A program made the translations under genes and the position numbers. This document shows positions 31,398 through 43,861 of a stretch of DNA of 64,000 nt, one piece after another. The notes beneath the pieces were generated by a model that saw only the letters and a program-made list of their open reading frames with translations, was not told the origin of the DNA and did not search any database. The stretch comes from Euonymus europaeus (taxonomy: Eukaryota > Streptophyta > Magnoliopsida > Celastrales > Celastraceae): assembly GCA_963580455.1 (NCBI GenBank), contig OY756958.1, forward strand, positions 5,096,501 through 5,160,500, written 5' to 3'. How positions within the stretch are numbered: the first letter of the stretch is position 1; each line of letters begins with the position of its first letter.

Positions 31398-34124
31398 AAT
31401 TCATATTTCATCATTTATTAAAAAAAAAATTACGGTTTCTCACAGCTCTATGTTACATACTATATCACCCGCCAATGTCTTTTGTGACTAGCCAAAGTCA
31501 GTTTTATAAATTACTAGATGTCAACCTCGCGCGTGGCGGCGGGCCTTCTTTGTGTTTGTCTCTCTGAACATGCTCTTTGAACAAAAATCTAAAACAATAA
31601 TGATTTAGAGTAATAGAAATAGCACTAAAAAATGAAGCTGTACATAGATTTAAACCAACACCAAAGCATCTAAATTTACTCCATTAATGGCTGTGACAGC
31701 TCCAAGTACCTGAATCCATTACAATGATTGAAAACGGCTCTAAAACCCTCATTTTTGGTCCAAACAAGTTAAATTTAAGAAAGTTTGAAGCAAGCAAACT
31801 AAATTTCCATCTTAAAATGTGGTCGGACAGATGAAAGATCACAACTCTATGTATTTAAATGGACAGAATTCTGGCAGACAATATATGAAAAGAGAGTTCA
31901 TTCTCCTCCTTGTGCTAAAACAGACCGACCAAACATCAATGATGTCTCTGCCCAACAGGGAGCTTGCAACTGTTGTTTTCAAAACACCAACTGGAAAGCT
32001 AAACAAGGTGATTTTTACCATTAATGTTGAATCCATGCACTGCAAAGTACTATTGCACAACCAAGGATTGATATGGAAAGAGGTAAGAGTAGTATACACA
32101 ATAAAAAAAACATACAAAAATTGGAAACGCTGAAACGAATCACTGATATATATATATATATATATCCCCATGTTAACCATAAGGCAAGAGATGATATGGT
32201 TTTTTCTACTGCAGCGACATAAGCACAAACACAAACAACATTGCAGCTCAAAAGCAAAGATAGGAGATGCAAAAAACCCAAAAAGTATATTCAAAAGAAA
32301 ACTCATTTTAACCAAAAAAAAACGTAAGAGTAGCAGCATACACAATGGCAAAAATGAACAAAAAATTTCAAACACTCAAAACAATCTGTCTATCTATCTA
32401 TCTATGTATATATATATACTGACATGATGATCATATGGGAAGATATGTGTGGCTTTCGCCTGCAGGGATACATGCAAGCACTACAAAAAAACAAGATGTC
32501 ACCTCCCTTACCATCCCTATAATAACCATGGCATGTAGCAATGGATACTCTTCACCCAATGACAGCCTTGTTGTCTCTTCTCGTGTGGATCACACCACCG
32601 TTTGAAGATTTTCTGCTATCACCTACACCTAAGCAATTTCAAAGTTCTATTGTTTCACGAAAAAATCCTGTTCATATCCTATTTTTAGAATAGCAATTTC
32701 AGATGAAATAATACATGTTGCGCATCTCGAGTTGCATTGCTCGATGGAGGAGTCACCAAGCTCTCCAATGGAGTTTTCAAAAACTAATTCCATGACGGGT
32801 TGTAATTTCTAAGTTCTCTAATCAAGCACAGAAAATACCAGTATATATGACAGCCATCACTGATCACACCCTAGCACCGCAAACAGAAGACCACATCGAC
32901 TTATTCCTTAGAAGTGTGTATTCATAAAATATTTCATTTGGCAGGATGCCTGGGGAGATATTGGAGGCAATTAGTATAGCAACTAAGCTATTGGTTGGAA
33001 CAAAGACAATGCAAGCGTGGTCTGCGACGATAAGAATCACACGCAAGCGTGGAACCAATTATCATTCAATTTAAACTAATTTCAGTGCAGTGTATTAGTC
33101 TATGCCATCCATTACTAAGCAAATTAACAGTTAATAGATAGATAAGCCGTGCACCAATTAAGTTCAATCATGATCAAGTGAATTCAGCGAGGCATACCTT
33201 TAACACAGAGAGACCCAGGACCTTTATGATTCTTGACTGAGCAAGAGATGAATACTCCACCTACAATTTATATAATACAATTATCACTTCAGTTGACATA
33301 AACAACAATCCATAATCCATAAGTAAAATATATAAGCAATCATTAATCAAATAGTTTTGTCTCACCCGCGAAAGAATTTTGGGCGTCTATTCGATTTGAG
33401 TTCAAAAACAATACTTACAACAGAGTCAATGACATGAGCCAGCAACAGCAACAGCAACAAAGGTACTAAGCAGAAGCACAATAGTTGTTGAAGAAGTTAT
33501 GTTTCCGCTACCATCCCCACATTACAATTAAGATTTTTCTTCGAGAAAGTCTAGAACGATAAGAAGCAATGGAATAAAAAAAGGAATATAAAACAGATTC
33601 AAAAAGAAAAAGAAAAGACATAACAAAGAAGGAATAGAAATGATAATGATTTTCACTTCTGCAGCACACAAGTAGTATTAGAAGGTGCGTACCTGTCGTC
33701 GAATCAAGGCAAATCTTAGAAGCCTATAATGGCAGTTAAAAAATCCAATGTAGTATCCAGACATGTTGATTCTCTAAGACAGAGGAGTATTCTCTAATTT
33801 TGTGAATTGAAACTCTGGCATGCTCATGTGAGGGTTCTTAAAACAGTAACATATGTAAATGAGACACCAAATTAGCGACAACCAAGCACTAATTCAACCA
33901 ATGAAAGCATGTGAGACGAAACCCTAAACAAAGAAGAGGTCCTAATCAACTGCGAGCAAAAGTGAAACGAAGGCAATGACAAAAGAAAAAGAAATAACTA
34001 ACCCTGCAGAAAACAAAATTCGCCAAAAAATGTCGACCGATCGAACTAAACGCAGTCGAAGCTGAACAAATGAGACACAAAATTAGCGACAACAAAAACA
34101 TTTCAGATGAAGAGGAAGCTTAGA
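31398..34124. other. Gene-poor stretch with exon-like pieces on the minus strand
   Basis: No intact gene. Three minus-strand blocks (33693-33723, 33419-33465, 33198-33260) have GT/AG borders and compatible phases. Joined, they read ...KICLDSTTVPLLL, LAHVIDSV and VEYSSLAQSRIIKVLGLSV. TTTGTTTAGGGTTTC (minus strand near 33925) resembles a plant 5' UTR. This may be the relic of a host gene whose promoter side was replaced by the gypsy LTR at 34125. The protein family is not recognised. Confidence 0.25.
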
Positions 34125-34534
34125 TGTAATGAACCAAGCTATGCAAATGAGAAACAAGAACTCAACAAACTGTAGATCAAATCCACAAGATTTATTGATA
34201 TGAAATTGAGTGTTAGAGAGAAAGATTGAGAGTAATAGAATGAGAATTCTCTGAAGAACTATAGTAATACCAGAGAAATCTAGGATGCAAAGAACCCACC
34301 AAATCAAGGCAAAGGTCAATCATGTCAAGATTATATAACTAATTGGATTAAATCTCCACCATTGGTTATCCACCGTCATTGAGCTATAATTTCCATCTTT
34401 AGATCAAACGAACATTGACTTGTAAACAATTCAAGTGCCAACTTAGCATAACTTCCGCCAAAAACTGTTAGAACAGTAATAATAATGTCAACTAACCAGC
34501 TGTTAGTGACTAACTAATTTGGGGAATCATAACA
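34125..34534 (-). repeat. 3' LTR of gypsy element 1
   Basis: Read on the minus strand, the 410-bp unit starts TGTTATGATTCCCC and ends GGTTCATTACA (TG...CA), just after the end of pol. It contains a TATA-like TTATATAATC and AATAAATC downstream. The partner 5' LTR is missing. Confidence 0.6.
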
Positions 34535-36325
34535 GTTCTATCCCACTTTCAGAAGACCTTTCCCACCAAATCAGGATACTGCTCTACTAGTTTAGTATAA
34601 GCCACCCAAGTTGCATCAACTGCTTCTTGACATTCTCACAAGAAAAGTAACTATGCAGCAGGATATTGCCCTTTTTTAACAAGTATGCGATCTAAAACCA
34701 CCGAAGGCAATGGTAAGACTTGTCCCTCCCCATTCACTGGAGCTAAAGTTGGTAGTACTGGCACATTAGGACCCAATTGCTTCTTCAATTAAGAGATATG
34801 AAAAACATTATGTATTTTAGAGTGGGTAGGCAATTGTAATTCATATGCCATTGTCTTAATCCTCCTGATCACTTTGACATACACCAAATCATTGACTTGA
34901 AACTCCAAATGCAGTCTTTTACCATCTACAAATTTCTTCATAGTAGTTTGGCTTTTACACAAATTGTGCTGCAATAATTCCATGATTTCAGCTCGACTCT
35001 TCAAGTAAGAATCCACACTCTCCACCCTAGTAGTCCCGGGTATATAATCACAAAGACTAGGAGGTGGAACTCCATAAACCTCTTCAAAAGTCAAAAGGAA
35101 AAAAACCAGTACTAGTATTCCTTGTAATATAGCAATATTATGCCAAAGCCAACTATTTGGTCCATTGTTTAGGTTGCTGCCCAGTATAAGATCTCAAATA
35201 TTGTTCCAACAATTTGTTGACAATTTTAGTTTGACCATCAGATTCTGGATGGTAGGCTGTAGTAAGATTGAGATGAGTTCCTTACAGTTCCCATAAAGTT
35301 TGCCAAAAAATACTAGTAAAAACAATATCTCTGTCAGATACCATTCTCTGTGGCATGCCATAGAGCTTAAAGATGTTATCCAAATATACCAGAGCTACTC
35401 TAGTTGCTCTATCAGGATGTGTTATAGCAACAAAATGAGAGTATTTGGACAATCTATCCACTACTACCAAAACCATTGGAATTTGGCAACCCATTTATAA
35501 AATCCAGACTTATATCAATCTAGATCACTTTGGTGGTAACGGTTGCAAAAGGCCTGCTGGCATGGTATTCTGGTACTTGACCTATTGATAGACATCACAA
35601 TGTCTAATAAAGGTCTTCACATGACTTTTCATACCCTTCTAATAAAAGTCATGCTTAACTCAATGATAAGTTCTTAAGAACCTAGAATGTCCAGACAAAG
35701 GAGAAGCATGAAGATGCAATAATAACCTTTGCATCAATATTGAATCCCGTCCCACAAACAATCTTCCTTTGTAATACAACAACCCTTGAATCAACTTATA
35801 ATTGCCAACTCTTGCAGCTGAATTACTACTAAATTACTACATTGAGTGTAAATAGTACTGACTGTAGAATCATTGAGATAAGACTGCTTAATCTCCTCAA
35901 AAAAATCCAAAGAAGGCACTGAAATAGCCATGAGATTAAAATGTCATTCTGCAATCTCCTTATGTCTTCTGGAAAGAGCATCAGCAACTATATTAGTTGT
36001 TCCCCTCTTATATTCCACAAAAGAAATCACACCCTTATAATTTCACCAGCCTTTTTTACACGAAAGTTGTTCCAATATGTTGCTCCAACTTTTGTACAAT
36101 AGACACCAATGCCAGGAATTCCTTTTCATAAGTTGAGAAAGACAAGATCTTACCCTTTAAACAAGCACTAAAATAGGCCAAATGATGTCCCTTTTGTAGC
36201 AACAAAGCACCTATCCCATTTCTTGAAGCATCACATTCAATCTGAAAAGGTGAAGTGAAATCAGGTAAACAAAGCACTGGAGGTGTAGAGACAATAATTT
36301 TAAGCTTCTCAAAAGCTGCTACAAC
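34535..36325 (-). pseudogene. Gypsy element 1, pol 3' half (RNase H, integrase, C-terminal part)
   Basis: In minus-strand order: RNase H (PDFTSPFQIECDASRNGIGA ... STYEKEFLA; 36056-36317), the integrase zinc region (decayed, 35560-35990) and the integrase core (VVVDRLSKYSHF, VSDRD; 35282-35494). Then come the final region FEEVYGVPPPSLCDYIPG and a DLVYVKV...HSKIHNVFHIS segment (34789-35094), and a chromo-like tail (LPLPSVVLDRILVKKG near 34680). Several stops and frameshifts break it. It continues as the reverse transcriptase at 49219-50007 beyond the nested insertions, and the two halves rejoin in the sequence between reverse transcriptase and RNase H. Confidence 0.85.
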
Positions 36326-37023
36326 TAGGGCTATCATTGGTCGGTTTTATGACCCCTCGACACTTGGGCCGAATTTTTGTTTTTTGTTTTTAAATTATTG
36401 AAACCGACCAAATCATTGTAATTCATTTGAGAAAATCGACTTTCGATTTGGTCGGCTTTCGGTTTTGAGATGGGCCTAATTTAGGTGGGCTAGGACCTCT
36501 TTTCTGTTGGGCTAAAAGACCATTGGGTATTCAAATCACGATAAAAATATATAAATAAGTAAAGCCATTACAATAGTAATCAAAATACTAAAATGCCCAA
36601 ACATATTAGTACAGGCCCAACAAGCAAAATAGCTAACACAGTACCAGTAGTCAGTACAAAATTCCAGTAGTCTCTACTCTCCAGCAATTGCAAATAGCCA
36701 AATACAGTACAGCAGCCAGCTAGTTTCAATATAAATGTTCAAATCAAAATCATACAAAATGTTCACAAATCAATAGTTTTAGCAAATGTAATTACCATCA
36801 TAGTGTGACACTTCAACAAGTGTTAATCTTCATCCATTTCAGCGTTCAACCCACCGAGTTTTTCACGATAATTTGTATAAGAAAGATTCAGACACTTAGT
36901 AACAAAAAAAAGAAACCCAAAATATACATAAGGTACAAAATGCAAAGACATATCATTCTCAAACTTTTCAAAATGCTCAACATCATCCATAGTCTCTCAA
37001 AGACTAATTGGTTTAGAACTGTG

Positions 37024-37113
37024 ACGTATCCAATTTTTTGTACAAATGAGGGCCTCAACAATAGCAGGAGACAAAGAATTACGAAATGGATCTATTACAG
37101 ACCTTGCCATGCT
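37024..37113 (-). pseudogene. hAT transposase C-terminal remnant (hATC)
   Basis: Thirty codons with the conserved DPFRNSLSP and ALICTKNWIR motifs of Ac-type hAT proteins. Stops (TAG, TGA) directly precede it, and the following frame is broken. It marks the strand and family of the host element. Confidence 0.8.
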
Positions 37114-37582
37114 AAACGTTCACTAACTGTACCATCCAGATTAGTTGGTTTTGAAGAGTTTATCATATCCACCTTCTGCTCCACAGTTTCCAACTCTATC
37201 TCTTTAGCCATTTGAGATAGTCAAAGAGCAAAAAGCCAAGAACATTGTGGAAACCGTAAAGAAAAAAAATTGCATCACACATCATGTACCTAAATGGCTA
37301 AACTAAAGAAGTTTCCATTCTATATAGAAACTTTAAACTAAGAATGTACTTTTTCTAATTTCTCACATAGCAAAAGATATGGTATAGAAAAATCATGGAA
37401 AAGAGAATTACAGCTCTATCAAAAAAGGAACATATACCTTTGTTCACAGTAATACAAAGAAGAATAGCTTGAGAGACTGGACGTGAGTCTAACTTGTTGA
37501 GCTGTAGAAGAATGGAACGAGGTGGCTGCATTATCGTTGTGGCACTGAAACTAGGGTAAGGGTGAGTCTCTCATTTCATTTG

Positions 37583-37691
37583 GGGAAATTTGGCAAACTA
37601 ACCCTTTTTAAAAACTCTTTTTGCAAAGTAACCCTTTTTTTGAAAAACTAAAATTGTAACCCTTTTGACCATGGAAAGGTCTCAAATGCCC
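37583..37691 (+). repeat. Left TIR of the MULE
   Basis: Begins GGGAAATTTGGCAAACTAAC and ends near AAATGCCC. It pairs with 48670-48779. Repeated AACCCTTTT words every 20-30 bp may be transposase-binding sites. It probably also contains the promoter of the Ulp1-like gene. Confidence 0.95.
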
Positions 37692-38903
37692 CTGCCCCTA
37701 CAAACACAATTTTCCATCAGTTTTCTTACCTCCACAGTTACACCCAGCCCCAACAGTTACGAAAATCAACCGCTGTCCTCCATTCTCGTCGAGCACTCGA
37801 CTTCGCGACGGTTTTTGCTTGTTTTATCGTTGTCAAAGACTTCATCCATCGCATCGATCACCAACACAGGTAAGGCATTTTCTTTTTTGGTCATGCATTT
37901 ACTTATTTGTTCTCGAAACGTTGAGAAAAAACGGAAAGGGGTAGTGGGTCTTCGTCTGCCCATTGATGCAAATAAATGGAGGCATGTCTCTTATTCTTTG
38001 ATCATGTGTTGGTTTTTGTGGTTGAAGATTATTAAAATCTGGTTTCCATTGGTTTTGGGTTTATTTGGGTTCTACATGTCATTCCATGTGAGGGTTTCTG
38101 AGATACAAGCCTCCCGATTCATTCAATTGTTTAGTTTAGTTAAAAGCTCTGTGGATTTACCTGTTATTTTCTTAAGGATTTTGTTGAATGCATTGAAGGA
38201 TTTTGTTGGATGCAGGTGTGTAGTTGATGTAAGGAAATTGTTTAGAGCAGAAGAGGATATGATTAGAGTAGTTAGGTATCCTGTGTAGAACATCTAAACT
38301 TTTGTTATGTGAACGTAAGAATTTTGTTTAGAGCCGAATAGGATGTTTTATAGAGTACATACATTTTTGTTTAGAAGAGTTATGTTTTTGTTTATAACAA
38401 TTTTAGCTTAATGTAGAAGAAGATTCATTTTTTTCTTTAGCACCGCTTTAGTTTGTTTAGAACAGATTTATTTTTGTTTGGACCAGTTTGAGATGCGCCA
38501 AGAAAAGATTTACTTTTGTAAAGAACGGTTTTCATAATATTTAGAATATATTTATTTTGGTTTAGAACAGTTAATGGTGACAACATATTTATTTATGTTG
38601 TTTGTTTTGAATTGTATGACTTCTGTTTAGGAAAGTTTTTTTTTTGTTTAGAACGGTTTTCGTTGTGTTTAGAACATATTGATATTGTTTATAACAGTTG
38701 ACGTTGTGTTTAGACCATATTTATTTCCGTTTAGAACAATTGTCGTCATGTTTAAAACATATTTATTTATGTTTTTAGCAGTAATTGTTCTGTTTAGAAC
38801 ATATTTATTTATGTTTCTATTTAAGTTTGTTTAGAACATGTTGATTTCCTTCAAACTTCTAACATTTGGTATATGCAATTGTGCTTTTTGCAGCATATAG
38901 TAA
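37692..38903 (+). promoter_or_regulatory. 5' leader of the Ulp1-like gene with a likely 5' UTR intron
   Basis: A donor CACAG/GTAAGG (intron from 37870) and acceptor TTTTTGCAG (exon from 38894) frame a ~1-kb intron just before the start codon. The intron is filled with the GTTTAGAACA-type motif. The 207-codon frame at 37665-38288 crosses this donor and has no family match, so it is not called a gene. Confidence 0.5.
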
Positions 38904-41900
38904 ATGGATTACAAGATAAAAGAGGCAGACCGATTTCCATCAAAGGTTAATTCTCTTTGTAGATTGAAGGAAGCATCAAGCCACATAAGAGATGAACTGG
39001 ACAGATTAAACTGCTTGGATCAGTTTAAGAAATTATGTTTTGGAAGGTTCCTGGACATTAGGGCACCAAAAAACCATCCCCAGCTCATACACCAAGTTCT
39101 CTTACGGCAATTGAAAGCTCCAAAGGATGAATCAGAAGGGAGGATGGTGTTTAGATTGTGTGGAAAAATTGCCACTTTCTCCATTAAAGAGTTTAATCTT
39201 ATAACGGGGTTGAGATGCTCCGAACTGCCGGACTTTGAATTGGATCCACTGCCAGAACTTGGGCAGGTAGCAATTGTTGATTCATTATTTGGAGGGAAAA
39301 CAGTAATATCATGCAAGGAACTTGAAGAGAAGTTTATTAAATGCAATGAGGCAGAGATGAAGTTGAAGCTGGCACTTGTGTACTTTCTTGAGGTTGTTCT
39401 ACTTGGCAAGGAAACCAAGCTATCCATTGACCTAAACTGGTTGAATCTAGTTATGGACCTCCAAAAGTTCAATGAGTTCCCATGGGGGACTTTGAGCTTC
39501 AAAAGAACTGCTGAAGGACTTCAAACAACATTAGTTGGGAGAGCAGAAAAATTCAAGAGGAAGGGCTTGAAAATAGATTACTACAGCCTTGTAGGGTTCC
39601 CTTATGCTTTTCAGGTATTGGCCATTATAGCTCTAGTGTATTTGTTAATTTTTTGTTTTTGCTTCAAGTTTTAGAAAATAATAGTCCTTTTTTTATTTAA
39701 CTTATACACGTATATCAATAATTTGCTTCAGATATGGGCTTACGAGGCTGTCCCACAATTGGGTGATTGCTTTGCTACGAGGGATGGAGACCAACATCCA
39801 CGGATGTTGAAGTGGTCTCCAACTGTATCCCCAAAGCCCGCTGCTGTTGAACATGTGCTTGACATTGATGACTTTGAGGTACATGAAAATCTCTTACCAT
39901 TATTGGCGGAGACGGAGGAGCAGTACACACAGTATACTGATACCAGTGTATGCATCAGTGTTAAGCCACCGGTGTTCAATGCTGCAAAGCACAAACAACA
40001 AACCCTTCAATCACAAAGATTGAACCAAGATACTAAAATTGAATCGACTCTGGTATGTTTAAATGTTTATGTTCTGCTACTAATTTTAAGCACAACTTTT
40101 AAAAAGAGTTTCCTTTAGTTTAGAATAGATATTTTCTAGTTGCTTACCATTTTATTACTTTTTAGAGTGGTTATTTTGTAAAAAAACTAAGAAAGTTTCC
40201 TTTCATTTTAGAAGAGTCAACTTTCTGTCAACAAACGTTTCCATTGAGTTTAAAAATGTTCACTTTTTGTTGAGGACAGTTTTGTTTCTATTTAGACTAG
40301 TTCCATTTTGTTGAGAAAGAGAATATGACAAGTATGGGATTTTCTGTTGAGAACCCTCTAACAGTTGAAATCCGTTTGCTCTCTGTTTAGAATAGCCTAC
40401 TTTTGTTTAGACCAGTTTATTATAAAGTTTTGGAGATACTTTCTTGTTACTTACCGTTTTATTACTGTTTAGAATGGGGCTGTTGAAAAAAACTGAGAAA
40501 GTTTTCTTTCACTTTAGAAGAGTCAACTTACTGTCGAGAAACGTTTCCATTGAGTTTTAAAATGTTCACTTTGTGTTGAGGACAGTTTGTTTTCCATTTA
40601 TACTAGTTCAATTTCTGTTGAGAAAAGGATGATCATAAGTTTGGAATTTTCGGTTGAGAATCGTCTTCTAACAGTTGAGATCCGTTTGCTCTATGTTTAG
40701 AATAGCTTATTTACGTTTAGAACAGTTTATTATAAAGTTTTTGAGATATTTTTGATGGAATTGTCAGTAGTTTAACTTATGAAGTTTTCAATTACAGGGT
40801 GTTTCAGTGAAAGAAATTGGGAGGGCCATAGCTGATAATTTGTCCGCAATGGAGAAGAGGTTAGATAAGAAACTTGAATTAAAGGGAAGAGTCATTCTTA
40901 AGAAAATGGAGCAGATAAATGAAGAGATCCAAGCTGTTTTTAGAGGTACAGAGAAGGAGACCGAGAAGAAGCTAAAAACAAATGTGGTGAAGAAGGTGAA
41001 AGAGAAGAAGGTGGCAGCGCAGAAGAGGGGGACAAAGAAGAAAATGGCAGTGCCAAAGAAGAAGGTGGCAGCGGAGAAGAGTGTGACAAAGAGGAAGATG
41101 GAAGTGCCAGAGAAAAAGGTGGCAGTGCCAGTGCCAGTGCGAAAACATACTTCGAAGGCCACACCAAGGAAGATGACCTCTGATGACAAGGTTGGGGTGA
41201 TGTCTGAAAGGAGGACATCACCAAGGTTCATTCAACAGCATACAAGTGAACCAACTATTCAAGAAGAGTTCAACATATTGAGGCCAATAAAGAAGAGAAA
41301 GAGAAAGTTGGTGAAGAAGGGAGCGATTGAGGACAGTGAGCATGTGAATGAGGAGCAGATAATGAAGAAGGAGGCAGATGACATATTAGAAGGGGTGATT
41401 AAGGATGTAGCGGCGGAGTGTAGCAATGATAGGGATAATGCAGACGGTGGAGATGAATTTGTGGAGAAAAATGTTGACGCCACTTCTTCTGCTGAGCATA
41501 TTCAGTCTGTTGGTGACAATGTATCTGGAAATGTGACACCGGAATACGGTGAGAAGGTAGTTGGGAGTGGGAGTGGGAGTGTAGAGACAATTGTTGATGA
41601 AAAGGGAGGAGATGTTACTCCCTCTACTGATATTATGGTGTACTCGGCACCGAAGCCTTTAGCAGTGGACACATCTTATGTGATCTCCAGTCCCGAGTTA
41701 AAAGAATTTTTGAAAAAGGCAGCCATACTAGACGAGTCAATTCAACATCCAGGAAAGAGGGTTGTCAAGGTCAGTAAGTACCACATGTCCCCATACACTG
41801 ACCCAACCTTCAAGAGAGGTAAGGTCCCCACCCATTTTCCAACTGAATTCAATCCGGAGCGGGAATTAGATGCTGAATTGGAGGAAAAGTTTGAGTCCTT

Positions 41901-42906
41901 CTACACAAGTATGACCGATACGCAACTATTTGAGTTTCCCACGTGCGCAGCGAACAAGAAATGGTTCACTGAGATACTGTCCGAGGAGGCATGGCTTAGT
42001 GACTCGGTGGGTTTATCTATTCTGTTGCGTATTTTACAATTAGTTTTATTCATTCAAGTGCATACTTAAAAAATTATATGAATTTTGTTTCAGCATCTGG
42101 ATACCTTCATCCACTACATGCTGTTGAGAAAAGCAGAATTCCCCACTCTCTTCCCACAAAAATGTCATATTATGAAGACTACATTCGCTGTAAGTTCGCT
42201 TAATTATGTTTAGAACGGGTTTTGTTACGTTTAGAGTAATTATTGATTCCGTTTAGAATAGTTTAATAATGGTTTGGAATAGTTTTGTTTGTAGTATAAT
42301 ATAATGTTTGTTTCAGTTATACATGACCCTCAGATGGTCTATGTTCAAGGATAACCCTGATCCAGCATACTGGGACAGAGACAACAGACTTTACAATACC
42401 GTTGCTGGTGTAGGGGATAATTTATCATGGTCCGGCTTAGAAAAAGTATACATACCTTTCAACATCAACAGAGATCACTGGATAGCATTGATGGTTGACA
42501 TCAAAGGAAAACTAATAATTGCATATGATTCTCTAAAAAGCCATGTCAGGGCCGCACAATTCAACGATGAAACGCAGGCATTCCGGACAATACTCCCCAA
42601 AGTGTTGCTGCGAGCAGGAATTATATCGGGAAAAAATGACGAGCAATGGAGAGTTGAGCGGGCAGCCAATGTACCACAGCAACTGAACGGGTGCGTATAT
42701 CCTCATACATAATCTTTATGAAATAAATTTAACACGAAATTTTAATTGATTTCTATATTTTCAGGTCGGACTGCGGGGTTTTCTGCATTAAAGTCATAGA
42801 GTTACTTGCTGCAGACCTTCCTTTATCGGTAATTAAACCGAATGACATAATAAAATACAGGAAGCTAATCGCAGTTGAGAGTTGGTTTGGACAATGGGGC
42901 TGTTGA
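38904..42906 (+). CDS. MULE-borne DUF1985/Ulp1 (C48) SUMO-protease-like gene, six exons
   Basis: Exons by GT/AG sites and matching phases: 38904-39614, 39732-40052, 40798-42006, 42094-42189, 42317-42690, 42765-42906; about 950 aa with no stop. Exon 1 holds DUF1985 (RMVFRLCGKIATFSIKEFNL, ITGLRC). Exon 3 begins with a helical, Lys/Glu-rich, repeat-like linker (KKKMAVPKKKVAAEK type) that could be nuclear-localising. Exons 5-6 hold the C48 cysteine protease: His833 in NRDHWIALMVD, Asp850 in AYDS, Gln901 and Cys907 in PQQLNGSDCGVF, the complete Ulp1 catalytic set. Such proteases remove SUMO from conjugates. Copies carried by MULEs are known, but their role in transposition is unproven. The stop TGA follows FGQWGC. 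Exon borders are predicted by eye. Confidence 0.85.
40134..40747 (+). repeat. ~307-bp tandem duplication inside an intron of the Ulp1-like gene
   Basis: Copy 1 starts TTCTAGTTGCTTACC (40134) and copy 2 starts TTCTTGTTACTTACC (40441). Both run through AAACGTTTCCATTGAGTTT, TTGAGGACAGTTT and GATCCGTTTGCTCT-like text to TTTATTATAAAGTTTT. The copies have diverged by many substitutions. Confidence 0.85.
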
Positions 42907-43268
42907 ATACTTCTGAGAATGTTTAGAACAGTTTAGCTTCAGTTAATAGTACTTCATTTATTTTGTTTAGAATAGTAGTAATTCTGTTTAGCATTGTTAG
43001 TTTACTTAGTAGAGAGTAGTCCTTATGTAGTTTAGAATAGTTCAGTTATTCTGTTTAGAAGACTCATGCTCTGGTTTAGAGTACATAATATATTTCAGTT
43101 TAGAATAGTATTTATTTTGTCTAGAATCGTTATTTTATTTTGTTTAGAATTATTTTATCTAGCTTAGCACTGTCGTTTTCATTTATTTCAGTTTAGAAAA
43201 GTCCATTTATGATGTTTTTATAACATTTTTAGACGTCATAAGTGCTATTGGAGATGGCATAATCACTG

Positions 43269-43716
43269 TTATTTCATAGCATACTGGCATTCATTAGGAG
43301 AACATTGAGCATGGGGACACTCTGGGCAATGAGTTTTCACAGTTGGTTCTGTGTCATCATCATCGCTCAAAGACGTCGTATTTTCTATAACGTACATGTG
43401 AACTACTCCATGCGCTGCACCATGAATCGCCATATCGTAATAGTCGACCTCTTCATTCAGCTCAACAAGACCACAACACAATGACCATCCGTGCTCATAT
43501 TGTTGTTGTGACCAAATAGGGAAGTGAAGGTGAGCTAAAAAAACCAGGGGATTGAATACTTATAGTGGGTCATATCTTATCCAAATAAAATCCAACCGTG
43601 TGATGACATCCATTCGTTGGATTGCCTTATCAAAAAACTGACACAGTCTGACAAATAGTTGACTATTGTTTCCAAATAACACAGAACTTGTTGGGTGTGG
43701 GAAAAATAATGTCTTA
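43269..43716 (-). other. Possible fourth exon of the transposase / unknown ORF with one internal stop
   Basis: After an acceptor (TTTATTCAG, exon from 43716) the minus frame reads SKTLFFPHPTSSVLFGNNSQ ... DFIWIRYDPL, then TAA at 43560-43562. The same frame continues with HLHFPIWSQQQYEHGWS, a GLVELNEEVDYYDMAIHG segment and an acidic, Cys-rich tail (SDDDDTEPTVKTHCPECPHA) to a final stop at 43269-43271. The phase joins correctly to the transposase zinc-knuckle exon. The protein was not recognised. It could be a transposase extension cut by a stop, or a captured host gene fragment. Confidence 0.4.
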
Positions 43717-43861
43717 CTGAATAAAAAAAACAAGTGTTATTCATTCACGCATTTCTCGTTCATTACCTGTTCAAGTTGCAGAAAGGCAAGTACGGTTAGT
43801 ATTTTAGATTAAAAAATTACATTTGGAAAGAAACGCCAATACTCCCATTGATATGACATAC

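Larger units (their letters stand above)
38300..43215 (+). repeat. Dispersed GTTTAGAAYAGT motif, sense orientation (left half of MULE)
   Basis: Dozens of copies of TTTGTTTAGAACAGTTT-like words lie in the 5' leader intron, in introns 2 and 4 of the Ulp1-like gene, and downstream of it to 43.2 kb. All read with the gene on the plus strand. The coding exons are free of it. Spacing is roughly 20-40 bp where dense (for example 38630-38840 and 42910-43200). Confidence 0.85.

Noticed and set aside
31819..32427. Overlapping frames on both strands up to 178 codons
   Set aside because: Low-complexity hydrophobic or Lys-rich translations caused by AT-rich DNA and a (TA)n tract; no family resemblance or splice context.
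36805..37215. 136-codon plus-strand frame
   Set aside because: It is antisense to the hAT C-terminal remnant, whose conserved DPFRNSLSP motif lies on the minus strand.
37665..38288. 207-codon plus-strand frame at the left of the MULE
   Set aside because: It crosses a good splice donor (37870), starts in the TIR and has no recognisable domain; treated as 5' leader and intron.
40788..41590. Antisense frames rich in Phe/Ser inside the Ulp1-like gene
   Set aside because: Complement of the Lys/Glu-rich linker; no independent support.
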